Notes: a model not told the origin generated them from the sequence alone. A DNA stretch of 33,194 bases from CAYRGQ01 sp964423925 (GCA_964423925.1 CAYRGQ010000033.1:1-33194), one strand, 5' to 3'; counted from the first letter of the stretch, positions 24,086 to 31,889 are shown. Numbers and translations: made by a program.

Positions 24086-24991
24086 CTAATTAGCTAGTAC
24101 TTTTACCAAAATCAGTATTGGTACTATTTCAAGAGTGCAAAGATAGGTAATTAAATAAAACTTCTGAAACCGATATTTTTCTAAAAGTATGGATCCGCTC
24201 TTGAGTAGGCGGAATGCGAAAAGCCCGATTACGACGGCCAGTACGCCCCACACGATGTAACGGCGGTGTTCGTAGGTGGATAGGCTAAGTAGCAGAATGG
24301 CTGGAATAAACACCAGCGATGCATTGAAATAGCACAGGTATAATACCGATATGTATTCCCTCGCAAGGCGCTTGGCCTCGAAGATAATGCCGAGCATACG
24401 TGTGACGAAAATCTTGATCGAAAATAGTGCGAGCACAAAAAAGGAAATCCATAGAAAGCCCTGGAAACCAAGTGCATGTTGGCCGTCCACGAACTGGGAC
24501 GACACCAGATATAGAAACAGGCCACATGAAAATCCAAATAGGACGTACAGGAAGACAAACGGCCACGAGCTATACAGGTTATCTTCTTTGTTAATCTGTG
24601 CCAGTACCCGGTCGTTATAAAAGGCCTGCACTATCTGTGCCGACTCCGTCGGAAATGCGGCCCTTGTAACGCCAAAGAACAGTAACATCAAGCCAAACGC
24701 GCCCAGGATCCAAGGCTCGCGGTGCGCTTTGAGCTTGGCTGCCGGGATGTCCCCTTGCTGGTTTTCGGCAAAAGCTAACCATTGCATGAAGTTCCCGCGC
24801 TCCACGGTAATCAATTGCCGCAGGCTGTCGAGCAACAGGTTCGGGCGCGCTGGGTCAGGGGCTAAGTAAAGCGGCTCCGCAAGTTCCACGGAGGAGGCGA
24901 GCGTATCACCCTGTACCGTTGCCTCAGCGCGCTCAGGCCAGCTCGCTAGGCAAAACAGTACAATAAACCAAAACATGTGACAGTACTTCAT
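24086..24991 (-). CDS. DUF4271 family integral membrane protein
   Basis: A 301-aa protein with a signal-like N-terminus (residues 5-25), an ~80-residue periplasmic stretch, and about seven hydrophobic segments between residues ~93 and 299. This matches the DUF4271 family of Bacteroidetes, which is usually next to hemD as here. Its function is unknown; the steady linkage to HemD suggests a membrane role tied to tetrapyrrole metabolism, which is guilt by association only. No catalytic motif was seen. The gene ends directly against the hemD start. Confidence 0.8.
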   Translation of the reverse strand: MKYCHMFWFIVLFCLASWPERAEATVQGDTLASSVELAEPLYLAPDPARPNLLLDSLRQLITVERGNFMQWLAFAENQQGDIPAAKLKAHREPWILGAFGLMLLFFGVTRAAFPTESAQIVQAFYNDRVLAQINKEDNLYSSWPFVFLYVLFGFSCGLFLYLVSSQFVDGQHALGFQGFLWISFFVLALFSIKIFVTRMLGIIFEAKRLAREYISVLYLCYFNASLVFIPAILLLSLSTYEHRRYIVWGVLAVVIGLFAFRLLKSGSILLEKYRFQKFYLITYLCTLEIVPILILVKVLAN

Positions 24992-25007
24992 TGTTGTTTG
25001 TGGAGAG

Positions 25008-25015
25008 CAAAGATA
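25008..25015 (-). promoter_or_regulatory. Putative -7 element of the DUF4271-hemD operon
   Basis: TATCTTTG on the minus strand fits TAnnTTTG and lies 16 nt before the DUF4271 ATG. The nearest TTG upstream is only 14 nt away, too short for the usual spacing, so support is partial. Confidence 0.4.
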
Positions 25016-25129
25016 ATACTTCTCGCCCGCAAGTTTTGAGCCGCCCGTTATAATAAGGAAGCACTCGGTGCGTCGACGAGCGCATTTACACGATTAATTG
25101 TTTTTTGAAACCAATAAAAAGAACATATA

Positions 25130-25567
25130 ATGATACGATTGATTAAAACCACAGTGCTCTGTAGCTCAGTGTTACTGGCTGTTTGGGGGTGCGATTCCGA
25201 GCGTGTGATCACGCGTGAGGAACTGCCCGAGCCAGCCCGCATGTATATTCAAAATCATTTTATCGACCATGCGGTACTGCAAGCGCTCAAAGATCGGGAC
25301 GCGATGTCGGTTGGTTATGAGGTCATCCTCGAAGGTGGCTATCAGTTGTATTTTGACCGACAGGGCGAAATCCAAGGAATAGACGGAACATCCGCGCTGC
25401 CCGACGGTACTGTGCCGTCGTCGATCGCGCAATACGTGCGTACGAATTTTCCCGACCAACAACTGGTGGAATGGAAACGCGACGGCCGCACGGACGACGT
25501 GGAGCTTGATAATGGCGTCGAGCTGGAATTCGATCAGGACGGCAACTTCTTACGGATGGACCGTTAG
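25130..25567 (+). CDS. PepSY-like (DUF2874 type) lipoprotein
   Basis: A 145-aa lipoprotein with lipobox AVWGC (Cys21). Two consecutive ~60-residue repeats are visible: the first LPEPARMYIQNHF ... YEVILEGGYQLYFDRQGEIQGID, the second VPSSIAQYVRTNFPDQQLVEW ... VELEFDQDGNFLRMD. This helix plus beta-hairpin repeat is the PepSY_like fold common in Bacteroidetes envelope proteins. It probably binds a peptide or ligand in the periplasm; no enzymatic residues are apparent. It is divergent from the DUF4271-hemD unit and followed by an exported TPR protein on the same strand. Confidence 0.85.
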   Translation: MIRLIKTTVLCSSVLLAVWGCDSERVITREELPEPARMYIQNHFIDHAVLQALKDRDAMSVGYEVILEGGYQLYFDRQGEIQGIDGTSALPDGTVPSSIAQYVRTNFPDQQLVEWKRDGRTDDVELDNGVELEFDQDGNFLRMDR

Positions 25568-25681
25568 CCGTAGTTCTTTTGCGTAGTGTGTTATCCTTTC
25601 GATTAAACGCAGGAGGCTTTTTGTCGAGCGGCGTGTGGGCTGTCGGCGACGAAGCGTCATGCAAATCCACTAATTTATTCG

Positions 25682-25689
25682 TATTTTTG
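25682..25689 (+). promoter_or_regulatory. Possible -7 element before the TPR gene
   Basis: TATTTTTG fits TAnnTTTG and lies 24 nt upstream of the TPR ATG. No TTG -33 element was found, and T-runs make chance matches likely. Confidence 0.3.
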
Positions 25690-25713
25690 GAAAGTTTTAT
25701 CGAAGGAATAATT

Positions 25714-26850
25714 ATGCGGTATTTGCTGAGGTCCTGTATCTTACTTTCCATTCTCGTACACGCTGCGGATATCGTCAGAGGTCAGGCGGCTGAACCCGTT
25801 GATTTTACGGGAGTGGTTAGAAAATATGATGCAGGGTTTGACGGCATAGGACCACCGGTATATTTTCTTCCGCCGCCCGCGAGCAAGGAAGAGCAGCTAA
25901 CCGATAAGCTGGAAGCCAAGGTAGCGGAAAGCCAAGTCGTGCGCGAGTATTTAGACAACCTGCAATATATTTCGCGTATTAAGGAGGTGGGCGATATCAG
26001 CAATGTACTGGCTCGGCTAGAGGCCAAACTGGATGCCAATACCAGTTTGGAGGGGCTGGTACTTCAAGAGATCGCACGCCAAAGCGCAGCGGACAACGTA
26101 GACATGGTAGCCAATTTGGAAAACTATTTGGCCAAGGAATACCTCAGTACAGGCAATGTTACGGAAGCGCTTATCTTTTTCGAAACGGCTTTGTATGCCA
26201 AAGCGAGCTTGCGCAAGCAGGCCGATATGGATGTGTTGACAACTAATCTGGCGGTCGGATATGAATATTTGCAAAACCTCGGTCGGGCGGCATCACTCCA
26301 TCGCGAAGTATATGAGCGGGCTGTAGCCAGTAGGAATGCCGCCCAGCAGGCACAGAGCCTTGCCAGCTTGGCGTTGGTAAAGGCCAAGCAGGGGAATTAC
26401 TTAGACGCCGAAAATGACCTGATCCGTACGGTCATACCGATGGTCAGGCGGAGCCGGAACTCTACAGGGCACGTCAACGCGCTGATCGTTTTAGCGGAAG
26501 TCTACCGTTTGCAAGAGCGTTATCCCGAGGCGCAGTGGTTTCTCGTGCAGGCAAAACAAATTGCACTCGAGGGAAATTTGGATGCCCTCATGCCCGAGAT
26601 CATCTTTAGCCTGGCCGAAAACAAGAAGATAGCCGGTAACCCGCGCGTCGCCATTCAGGAATACGAAGAAGCCAACGACTTGGCCCGCGAATACGCCGAT
26701 CGCCTATTTGGCATGCAGCTCGCCATCCAGGACGCTTTGGGCGATTTATACCACCAAGCCGGGAATTACGAGCAGGCCGCCACGGCGCTCAGTCAATACG
26801 ACAGTTTGAAAAGCCGCTTTTTCAGCCGGTCTTTTTCGGCTAACAACTGA
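25714..26850 (+). CDS. Exported tetratricopeptide-repeat protein
   Basis: A 378-aa protein. The ATG at 25714 was chosen because it is preceded by GAAGGA and opens a signal peptide (MRYLLRSCILLSILVHA...); the frame is open 45 codons upstream without signal character. After a Pro-rich stretch (residues ~45-58) the rest is helical with several TPR-like units, for example LAKEYLSTGNVTEALIFFE, LAVGYEYLQNLGRAASLHRE, LVKAKQGNYLDAENDL, LAEVYRLQERYPEAQWFL and LGDLYHQAGNYEQAATAL. TPR arrays scaffold protein complexes. A periplasmic location is inferred; no catalytic domain is seen. Partner unknown. Confidence 0.85.
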   Translation: MRYLLRSCILLSILVHAADIVRGQAAEPVDFTGVVRKYDAGFDGIGPPVYFLPPPASKEEQLTDKLEAKVAESQVVREYLDNLQYISRIKEVGDISNVLARLEAKLDANTSLEGLVLQEIARQSAADNVDMVANLENYLAKEYLSTGNVTEALIFFETALYAKASLRKQADMDVLTTNLAVGYEYLQNLGRAASLHREVYERAVASRNAAQQAQSLASLALVKAKQGNYLDAENDLIRTVIPMVRRSRNSTGHVNALIVLAEVYRLQERYPEAQWFLVQAKQIALEGNLDALMPEIIFSLAENKKIAGNPRVAIQEYEEANDLAREYADRLFGMQLAIQDALGDLYHQAGNYEQAATALSQYDSLKSRFFSRSFSANN

Positions 26851-26907
26851 TTTCTTACATTCCGTGCCCTGAAGGGGGATAGGTGGAAAATTACCACTAA
26901 ATAGGTA

Positions 26908-26938
26908 TTGCCTACCCTTGGGTGCTCCCCTACCTTTG
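26908..26938 (+). promoter_or_regulatory. Promoter without a downstream gene (TTG-N20-TACCTTTG) with inverted repeats
   Basis: TTG (26908-26910) and TACCTTTG (26931-26938) are 20 nt apart, a good Bacteroidetes promoter. Around it are inverted repeats: GTGG/CCAC (26883-26886 with 26894-26897), GGTA/TACC (26904-26907 with 26913-26916) and the palindrome ACCCTTGGGT (26914-26923). No same-strand gene follows. Confidence 0.55.
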
Positions 26939-27143
26939 ACTATATCAATAACACTGTTTCTTTATTTTAACATTTCGTCAGCCTAAACCTTCTTTACATC
27001 TGCCTGTGCAAAGACATCCGCTCGGGAAGAAGGAAGACGACAACATTCGGCCCCCACCCAAGGGGCGTCACATAGAACGTGAAGTAGGTATTAAAAGCGT
27101 GTTTTTTGTTTGGAGGCCGTGGTGGTTCGCTGCTGCGGCTTTT
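26939..27143 (+). other. Gene-free stretch downstream of the isolated promoter
   Basis: About 205 bp with no acceptable ORF. It contains a GCCCC/GGGGC stem (27050-27054 with 27062-27066, 7-nt loop) and a T6 run at ~27102, but these do not make a proper terminator. It may be an untranslated RNA, a long leader with a decayed gene, or spacer. Transcription here would run antisense into the DUF1801 gene. Confidence 0.3.
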
Positions 27144-27491
27144 TTATGCCCTTGCGGTCAGTTCCTCAACCCGGAACGCGACCATGGACGCGATGAGCGG
27201 AAGGGGCATCGGCTCGTCCAGCGGAAACTGTACGGAGCCCTTCCCCTTTTTATAGTAGGACAGTTGCGATGTGAACTTGCTATGGGTGACCGGAAGGGCG
27301 TATAGCCCTACGTGATTCGCATAGCCCGCGAAATAAACCAGTGGCTTGCCTTTGAGCATGTATGCGGGAATCGCGTAGCTGATTTTCTCCTGAGCCGTGG
27401 GCGCTACCCGTCGGATGGTATCCCGTACTTGTTGGAGCGCCTGACGCGTGGGTTCGGGAAAACTTTGGATATAATCGTCAACGGGGTTCAC
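27144..27491 (-). CDS. DUF1801 domain protein
   Basis: A 115-aa cytoplasmic protein of the DUF1801/YdhG-like fold: VDDYIQSFPEPTRQALQQVRDTI at the N-terminus, then EKISYAIPAYMLKGKPLVYFAGYANHVGLYAL, and the C-terminal KGKGSVQFPLDEPMPLPLI. Similar proteins have been linked to iron chaperone-like roles, but their biochemistry is unclear. The start codon overlaps the stop of the SRPBCC gene by 4 nt (ATGA), so they are translationally coupled. Confidence 0.86.
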   Translation of the reverse strand: MNPVDDYIQSFPEPTRQALQQVRDTIRRVAPTAQEKISYAIPAYMLKGKPLVYFAGYANHVGLYALPVTHSKFTSQLSYYKKGKGSVQFPLDEPMPLPLIASMVAFRVEELTARA

Positions 27492-27913
27492 TGCGCATGC
27501 TGTGTCTCTACGTACGATTTGAAGTTGTTGAGAATGGCCTGCCAGCCTTCGCGCTGTTGCTCAGCGAAATGCACGGATTCCGCATCGAAGATCGTCGTGA
27601 TTTGGGTGGTGCCGTTTTCCTCAGCGAACCGGGTGTCGGCTTCGCGCCCGTCGGCCATCGTATAACGAATGCGCTCATGATGGGCAACGTCGTCGTATGT
27701 CGCCTCGAATTCGAAGCCAACACTCCCGTCCCATGCTTCCATGCGGGCCGAATATTTGCCGCCGACGCGCAGATCGTTCGTAGCCCGGGGGCAGTGCCAG
27801 TCGGACGATGCGAAGTTCCATTGGGTAATATGGCGCGGCTTCGTCCAACAGGACCAGCAAAGGGCGAGGGGTGCCGTAATGCGCGTTTGTACCGTTATTT
27901 TAACGCTCTCCAT
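27488..27913 (-). CDS. SRPBCC/AHSA1-domain protein
   Basis: A 141-aa protein of the START-like AHSA1 family. The ATG at 27913 (MESVKITVQTRITAPLA) is the natural start; the open frame upstream runs into the VOC gene and has no domain character. Typical features: I-x-A-P early, HITQWNFASSDWHCP, DLRVGGKYSARMEAWDG, and the last helix REGWQAILNNFKSYVE. Members bind hydrophobic ligands or act as Hsp90 co-chaperone-like domains; many Bacteroidetes copies are of unknown role. It sits 7 nt after a VOC gene and is coupled to DUF1801. Confidence 0.88.
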   Translation of the reverse strand: MESVKITVQTRITAPLALCWSCWTKPRHITQWNFASSDWHCPRATNDLRVGGKYSARMEAWDGSVGFEFEATYDDVAHHERIRYTMADGREADTRFAEENGTTQITTIFDAESVHFAEQQREGWQAILNNFKSYVETQHAQ

Positions 27914-27920
27914 CGTGTTT

Positions 27921-28328
27921 TTATTTCCGTGCAGAAGGATCCGTATACATGACCTCCCACTGGTGCCCATCGGAGTCTGCAAAAGCGTCGTAATACACCC
28001 AGCCGTGGTCTTTGGGTTCAGTGTATCGGGTGCCTCCATGTGCCAAAGCGCGGCTGACGATAAGGTCAACGTCCTCGCGCGAGTCTACTTGAAAGGCGAG
28101 CAATACTTGCGTGGTATTTCCATTGGCTACGGGCCGATCCGTAAAGGTTTGGAAGAAGGCGCGCGATAAGAGCATGGCGTAGATCTTTCCTTCTTCTAGC
28201 ACCAGTTGCAGGGCGCGGTCGTCGCTCATCTCCTCGTTGAAGCGGAACCCGACCGCCTCCCAAAATCGGCGGCTCCGATCAAGATCCTTTACGGGGAGGT
28301 TAATATAAATTGCGTTTGCCTTAGCCAT
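27921..28328 (-). CDS. VOC family (glyoxalase/bleomycin-resistance fold) protein
   Basis: A 135-aa vicinal-oxygen-chelate protein with paired beta-alpha-beta-beta-beta units: IYINLPVKDLDRSRRFWEAVGF begins the first, VLLAFQVDSREDVDLIVSRALAHGG the second, and the end DSDGHQWEVMYTDP carries the usual metal-ligand Glu. The family covers glyoxalases, dioxygenases and drug-binding proteins; the substrate cannot be told. It heads a three-gene run with the SRPBCC and DUF1801 genes (gaps of 7 nt and a 4-nt overlap). Confidence 0.88.
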   Translation of the reverse strand: MAKANAIYINLPVKDLDRSRRFWEAVGFRFNEEMSDDRALQLVLEEGKIYAMLLSRAFFQTFTDRPVANGNTTQVLLAFQVDSREDVDLIVSRALAHGGTRYTEPKDHGWVYYDAFADSDGHQWEVMYTDPSARK

Positions 28329-28419
28329 AGTTAGCTATATAATATAATAAGCAGGGGGTGGAGGCGCTCCGCCTGTGCGTACCGGCTCGCCCTATGTCAC
28401 CCGTTAGGTGGATTGGACG

Positions 28420-28866
28420 TTAATTCTCTGGCGCGCTCTCGGCATAGTCCAGCATCCACTGTATACCGAACCGGTCGGTGCAAGTACCGAAATAGGAACC
28501 CCAAAAAGCGTCGTGCAGGGCCATGGTCACTTCGCCGCCTTCAGCAAGCGCGCTAAAAATACGTTCGGTTTCCGCACGGGAATCGGGGGATAACACGATA
28601 CTCATGTTAGTCCCTGCGGTCACCGGCGGGATACCCATGGCTGACGGGGCGTCCGACCCCATGAGGATGCTGCCCATTACCGGCAAGGCAACATGCAATA
28701 CTTGGTCGGCCACTTCCTCGGGCAGGGAGGGCATGTCGTCGCCGGGCGGCATATCACCAAACCGGGAGATACCTTGCATAAACTCACCGCCGAAAATGCG
28801 TCGATAAAAATTAAAGGCCTCTTCGCACTGCCCATCGAAATTTAGGTACACATTCAATGCTGCCAT
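28420..28866 (-). CDS. PhnB-like VOC family protein
   Basis: A 148-aa PhnB-type VOC protein: NVYLNFDGQCEEAFNFYRRIFGGEF at the N-terminus, HVALPVMGSILMGSDAP in the middle and FWGSYFGTCTDRFGIQWMLDY at the C-terminus. These proteins resemble 3-demethylubiquinone methyltransferase-related VOC folds, but their activity is unknown. It is separated by 91 bp from the next VOC gene downstream and by 79 bp from the Crp/Fnr gene upstream, all on the minus strand. Confidence 0.9.
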   Translation of the reverse strand: MAALNVYLNFDGQCEEAFNFYRRIFGGEFMQGISRFGDMPPGDDMPSLPEEVADQVLHVALPVMGSILMGSDAPSAMGIPPVTAGTNMSIVLSPDSRAETERIFSALAEGGEVTMALHDAFWGSYFGTCTDRFGIQWMLDYAESAPEN

Positions 28867-28945
28867 AGGATATATTTTTTGGTTTATTGCAAATTAATGG
28901 GAAGTAAGGGAAGCGTGTCTTGCCATAGGGCAAGAAAATAAAATA

Positions 28946-29527
28946 CTACTGCTTGGCCACTTCCTTGCGAATGCGGCTAAGGGAGGTGTCGGTTATGCCG
29001 AGGTAAGACGCCACGTGTTTGAGCGGTGCCTGCAACAGCAGTTTGGGATGCCGTTGCTGCAGGGCAAGATATCGTTGTGTGGCGGTATCAGCAATCATCG
29101 ACACGGACCGTTGCTTGCACTGGAACAAACTCATTGCCATCCACGCACGTCCCCATTCGCTGAAGGCAGGGATGTCGCGAAAGAGCTTCTGAAAAACCGG
29201 GTAGTCTATTCGCCACGCGATAATGTCGGTGAGGGCATGCATGTTCTCCAACGCGGGGACCTGTTGGAATAAGGAAACCACGTCTATGGCGATTTCGGCT
29301 TCGCCCACAAAGCCTGTAGTGATGTCCTGCCCTTCGTAGTCGTGCACATACGAACGCACGAGACCCTGTTCAATACAGAAATACGCGTTGGCAATCTGCC
29401 CCTTTTGCAGGAGGTAATCTCCCTTGGCAAACGTTACCGGCTGGTGGGCATCGGCTATCTGTGCAAGCTCGTGTCGGGCTAGCGCGACACTGTTGTATAT
29501 CTTTTCAAATGTAGGGATAATGGTCAT
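28946..29527 (-). CDS. Crp/Fnr family transcriptional regulator
   Basis: A 193-aa regulator. The ATG at 29527 (MTIIPTFEKIYNSV) was chosen; an upstream open frame of 59 codons has no domain. A cyclic-nucleotide-binding beta-roll spans ~20-120 (PVTFAKGDYLLQKGQIANAY, then LVRSYVHDYEGQDITTGF). A C-terminal winged-helix HTH (APLKHVASYLGITDTSLSRIRKEV) is complete. It lacks the full cAMP-binding signature and the Fnr cysteines, as common for Bacteroidetes members, so the effector is unknown. It is divergent to the GH16 gene and upstream of the PhnB/VOC/SRPBCC run, which it might regulate. Confidence 0.9.
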   Translation of the reverse strand: MTIIPTFEKIYNSVALARHELAQIADAHQPVTFAKGDYLLQKGQIANAYFCIEQGLVRSYVHDYEGQDITTGFVGEAEIAIDVVSLFQQVPALENMHALTDIIAWRIDYPVFQKLFRDIPAFSEWGRAWMAMSLFQCKQRSVSMIADTATQRYLALQQRHPKLLLQAPLKHVASYLGITDTSLSRIRKEVAKQ

Positions 29528-29607
29528 TTTGGTTTTATATTGGGTGAATCGGCATCGTAATTCGTACAGCTTCCGTATATCAAATAAAGCGAAAATCAGG
29601 TTTGTTT

Positions 29608-29669
29608 GCAATTGTTCCCCTTGCCTTTTCCAAAAAAGATCGAAACTGCTATCTTGGCGCAATTGTTCC
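29608..29669. repeat. Pair of 11-bp direct repeats in the Crp/Fnr-GH16 divergent gap
   Basis: GCAATTGTTCC occurs at 29608-29618 and again at 29659-29669, 51 bp start to start, both in the 223-bp gap between the divergent Crp/Fnr and GH16 genes. CAATTG in each is palindromic. They may be binding sites for a regulator, perhaps the adjacent Crp/Fnr protein. Confidence 0.4.
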
Positions 29670-29750
29670 TGGCCAAAATCGCCAGCAGTAAGCGCAACGA
29701 ACACGCGATGAAGGATAATATAGGTTGGGGCGTCTATTTAGCAGTAAGAT

Positions 29751-30533
29751 ATGAGCAAAATAGTAAACAAGTTAGGATTGGTCCTTGTGCTAGCGGGGCT
29801 TGCCGGTTCGTGCAAGACACCGCAAGTAAGTTGGAAACTCGCCTGGCAAGACGAGTTTGATCAGACGAGCGGCTTTGATACGACGGTATGGAGCAAGATT
29901 CCCCGGGGTACGCCGGATTGGCAAAACTACATGTCGGACTATGACGGATTGTATGAGGTGAACGACGGCAAGTTAATCCTTCGAGGCAGGGTTAACGATG
30001 TAGTGCCCGATGATACGGCAAGTTTCCTCACGGGGGGAGTTTACACGATGAACAAGAAACTTTTCGAATATGGACGCATGGAAATCCGCGCGCGGCTATT
30101 TGGTGCCACGGGCGCCTGGCCTGCCTTCTGGATGCTTCCGCAAGATAAGGGTTGGCCGGACGGCGGCGAAATAGACATTATGGAACGATTGAACGACGAC
30201 GACTTCGCTTACCAGACCGTGCACACGCACTATACGTATACGTTGGGGATAAAGGATCCACCGACCGGGTCCACCGCTCCCATTAGCAAAGACGAGTACA
30301 ATGTATATGGCGTGGAAATCTGGCCGGACAGCCTTCGCTTTTTTATCAATGACGTGCACAATTTCACCTATCCCCGCATCGAGACGGAGCAGGAGGGCCA
30401 GTTTCCCTTTGGGAGTCCGTTCTATTTACTGCTCGATATGCAGCTGGGCGGTTCCTGGGTGGGAGCCGTTGATCCGAATGATTTACCCGTAGAGATGTGG
30501 ATTGACTGGGTGCGGTGGTATGAACCCAAATGA
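29751..30533 (+). CDS. GH16 family beta-glucanase (laminarinase-like) lipoprotein
   Basis: A 260-aa glycoside hydrolase of family 16 with lipobox LAGSC (Cys21). The catalytic signature is GEIDIMERL: Glu140 nucleophile, Asp142, Glu145 acid/base. Other GH16 marks are LAWQDEFDQ early, GRMEIRARLFGATGAWPAFWMLP before the active site, and the late strand LPVEMWIDWVRWYEP. It should cut beta-1,3(4)-glucans such as laminarin outside the inner membrane, probably anchored to the outer membrane. There is no accessory carbohydrate-binding module. It lies divergent to a Crp/Fnr gene and ahead of a VCBS-repeat protein. Confidence 0.92.
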   Translation: MSKIVNKLGLVLVLAGLAGSCKTPQVSWKLAWQDEFDQTSGFDTTVWSKIPRGTPDWQNYMSDYDGLYEVNDGKLILRGRVNDVVPDDTASFLTGGVYTMNKKLFEYGRMEIRARLFGATGAWPAFWMLPQDKGWPDGGEIDIMERLNDDDFAYQTVHTHYTYTLGIKDPPTGSTAPISKDEYNVYGVEIWPDSLRFFINDVHNFTYPRIETEQEGQFPFGSPFYLLLDMQLGGSWVGAVDPNDLPVEMWIDWVRWYEPK

Positions 30534-30611
30534 CCTAACATCTCACACCTGGTTGGGTATTAGCTAAGTTAAGGGGAGTTTAACAAGAGTTTTTTCTACG
30601 AGGCTTAATTT

Positions 30612-31796
30612 ATGATGATTCAATACTTGTTCGTTTCAGTTCTTAATTTATTTTCCGGAATACACGACGAGCCGCGGTTTCAGGCGCAAACAATCGATGA
30701 TCAGGTGGCCATCGGATACGGATTGGCTATCGGCGACGTGGATGGCGATGGCAAACCAGATATCTTGATGGCCGATAAGACCCAGTTCGTGTGGTATCGC
30801 AATGGGGATTGGCAGCGATTTGTGATGATCGAAAACCTGACCGAGTACGACAACGTAAGCATCGCCGCACGTGATATCGACGGCGACGGCAAGGTGGAAG
30901 TGGCCGTAGGAGCGCAATGGAATCCCGGCGAAATCTCCGACCCGGTACGGTCGGGTTCGGTTCACTATCTTGTTCGGCCCGATGATCCCACGCAGCGCTG
31001 GACTGCCGTGCCGCTCTACCACGAGCCCACCGTACATCGCATGCGTTGGGTGCAGGCTGCAGACAGTACCTACCATCTTATCGTACTCCCGCTGCGGGCG
31101 CCATTTCGCGCGGATGAACCGGATCGTGGTGTCAATATCCTCGTCTATGAAATGCCCGACGACCCAACCCGTCCTTGGAAACACTGGACCATTAAGCAGC
31201 CTATGGGCAATACGCATAACTTGGATGTCTACGATCTGGGCGATGGGGAGATGTTCTACGTCGGCGGTGATGACGGTATGATGGGCTTCTCCTACCGTGA
31301 TGGGCATTGGGTAGGTCTGCACGCTGACTGGATGGCGCGCGGTCGGGCCCTGAGCGAGATCCGTTTGGGGCAAGTGGCCAGCCGAAATGCCCATGTGTTC
31401 GCTACGGTCGAACCGTTGCATGGCGATACGCTGGCGTTGTACACGCCGGGCCTGTCGGACAGTCTCTTGGTGCATGACAAGATCTGGCGTATCGTGCTGG
31501 AACGCAATATGAACGAAGGGCATGGGTTGGCCATGGGTGACTTGCTGGGCTTGGGCCGAGACCAGGTAGTGGCTGGTTGGCGGAATCCCAATAAGGATGG
31601 GCATTTTGGGATTAAATTGTATGTGCCCTTCAATCAATATTGGGAAGCGATGGATTCCTATTGGGTAGACCGTGACGGGATGGCTTGCGAGGATTTGCAG
31701 ATAGCCGACTTGGATGGTGACGGGAGACTCGATATCATCGCGGCCGGCCGGTCCACGAACAACTTAAAAGTTTATTGGAACAGGACGGGGGATTGA
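30612..31796 (+). CDS. VCBS/FG-GAP repeat protein with calcium-binding loops
   Basis: A 394-aa beta-propeller-like protein. Hydrophobic residues 3-16 could be a short signal or anchor. Three DxDxDG calcium loops are clear: DVDGDGKPD (42-50), DIDGDGKVE (88-96) and DLDGDGRLD (near 370-378), each within FG-GAP/VCBS repeats; weaker units lie in the middle. Such proteins are secreted binding modules or fused to lyases and glucanases; no catalytic residue is recognised. It follows the GH16 gene after 78 bp on the same strand and may act with it at the cell surface; that is inference. Confidence 0.85.
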   Translation: MMIQYLFVSVLNLFSGIHDEPRFQAQTIDDQVAIGYGLAIGDVDGDGKPDILMADKTQFVWYRNGDWQRFVMIENLTEYDNVSIAARDIDGDGKVEVAVGAQWNPGEISDPVRSGSVHYLVRPDDPTQRWTAVPLYHEPTVHRMRWVQAADSTYHLIVLPLRAPFRADEPDRGVNILVYEMPDDPTRPWKHWTIKQPMGNTHNLDVYDLGDGEMFYVGGDDGMMGFSYRDGHWVGLHADWMARGRALSEIRLGQVASRNAHVFATVEPLHGDTLALYTPGLSDSLLVHDKIWRIVLERNMNEGHGLAMGDLLGLGRDQVVAGWRNPNKDGHFGIKLYVPFNQYWEAMDSYWVDRDGMACEDLQIADLDGDGRLDIIAAGRSTNNLKVYWNRTGD

Positions 31797-31854
31797 CGGA
31801 CGTCGCAGGGTGGCGAATGCCCGTTAGCTACACGCGGTAATACACCGGGACTAA

Positions 31855-31889
31855 AACGCAAAGGCGCATGCGTTGAGCCGAGCGCGCCT
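31855..31889 (-). terminator. Possible terminator of the ribbon-helix-helix gene
   Basis: AGGCGC (31862-31867) and GCGCCT (31884-31889) form a 6-bp GC-rich stem; on the minus strand the tail is a broken T-stretch (TTTGCGTTTT). A competing stem AACGCA/TGCGTT (31855-31860 with 31869-31874) overlaps. Weak candidate for the gene ending at 31903. Confidence 0.3.

Noticed and set aside
27006..27305. 99-codon GTG-started frame downstream of the isolated promoter
   Set aside because: Composition is Arg/Pro-rich without any domain, and its second half is antisense to DUF1801.
27914..28069. N-terminal extension of the SRPBCC frame
   Set aside because: It is out-of-frame reading of the VOC gene; the SRPBCC domain begins at the ATG at 27913.
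29528..29704. 59-codon extension of the Crp/Fnr frame
   Set aside because: It covers the divergent regulatory gap with no domain character; the ATG at 29527 gives the usual family length.
30648..31637. 329-codon open frame antisense to the VCBS gene
   Set aside because: Its product has no recognisable domain or signal, and the plus-strand frame has clear calcium-loop repeats. It is a codon-usage shadow.
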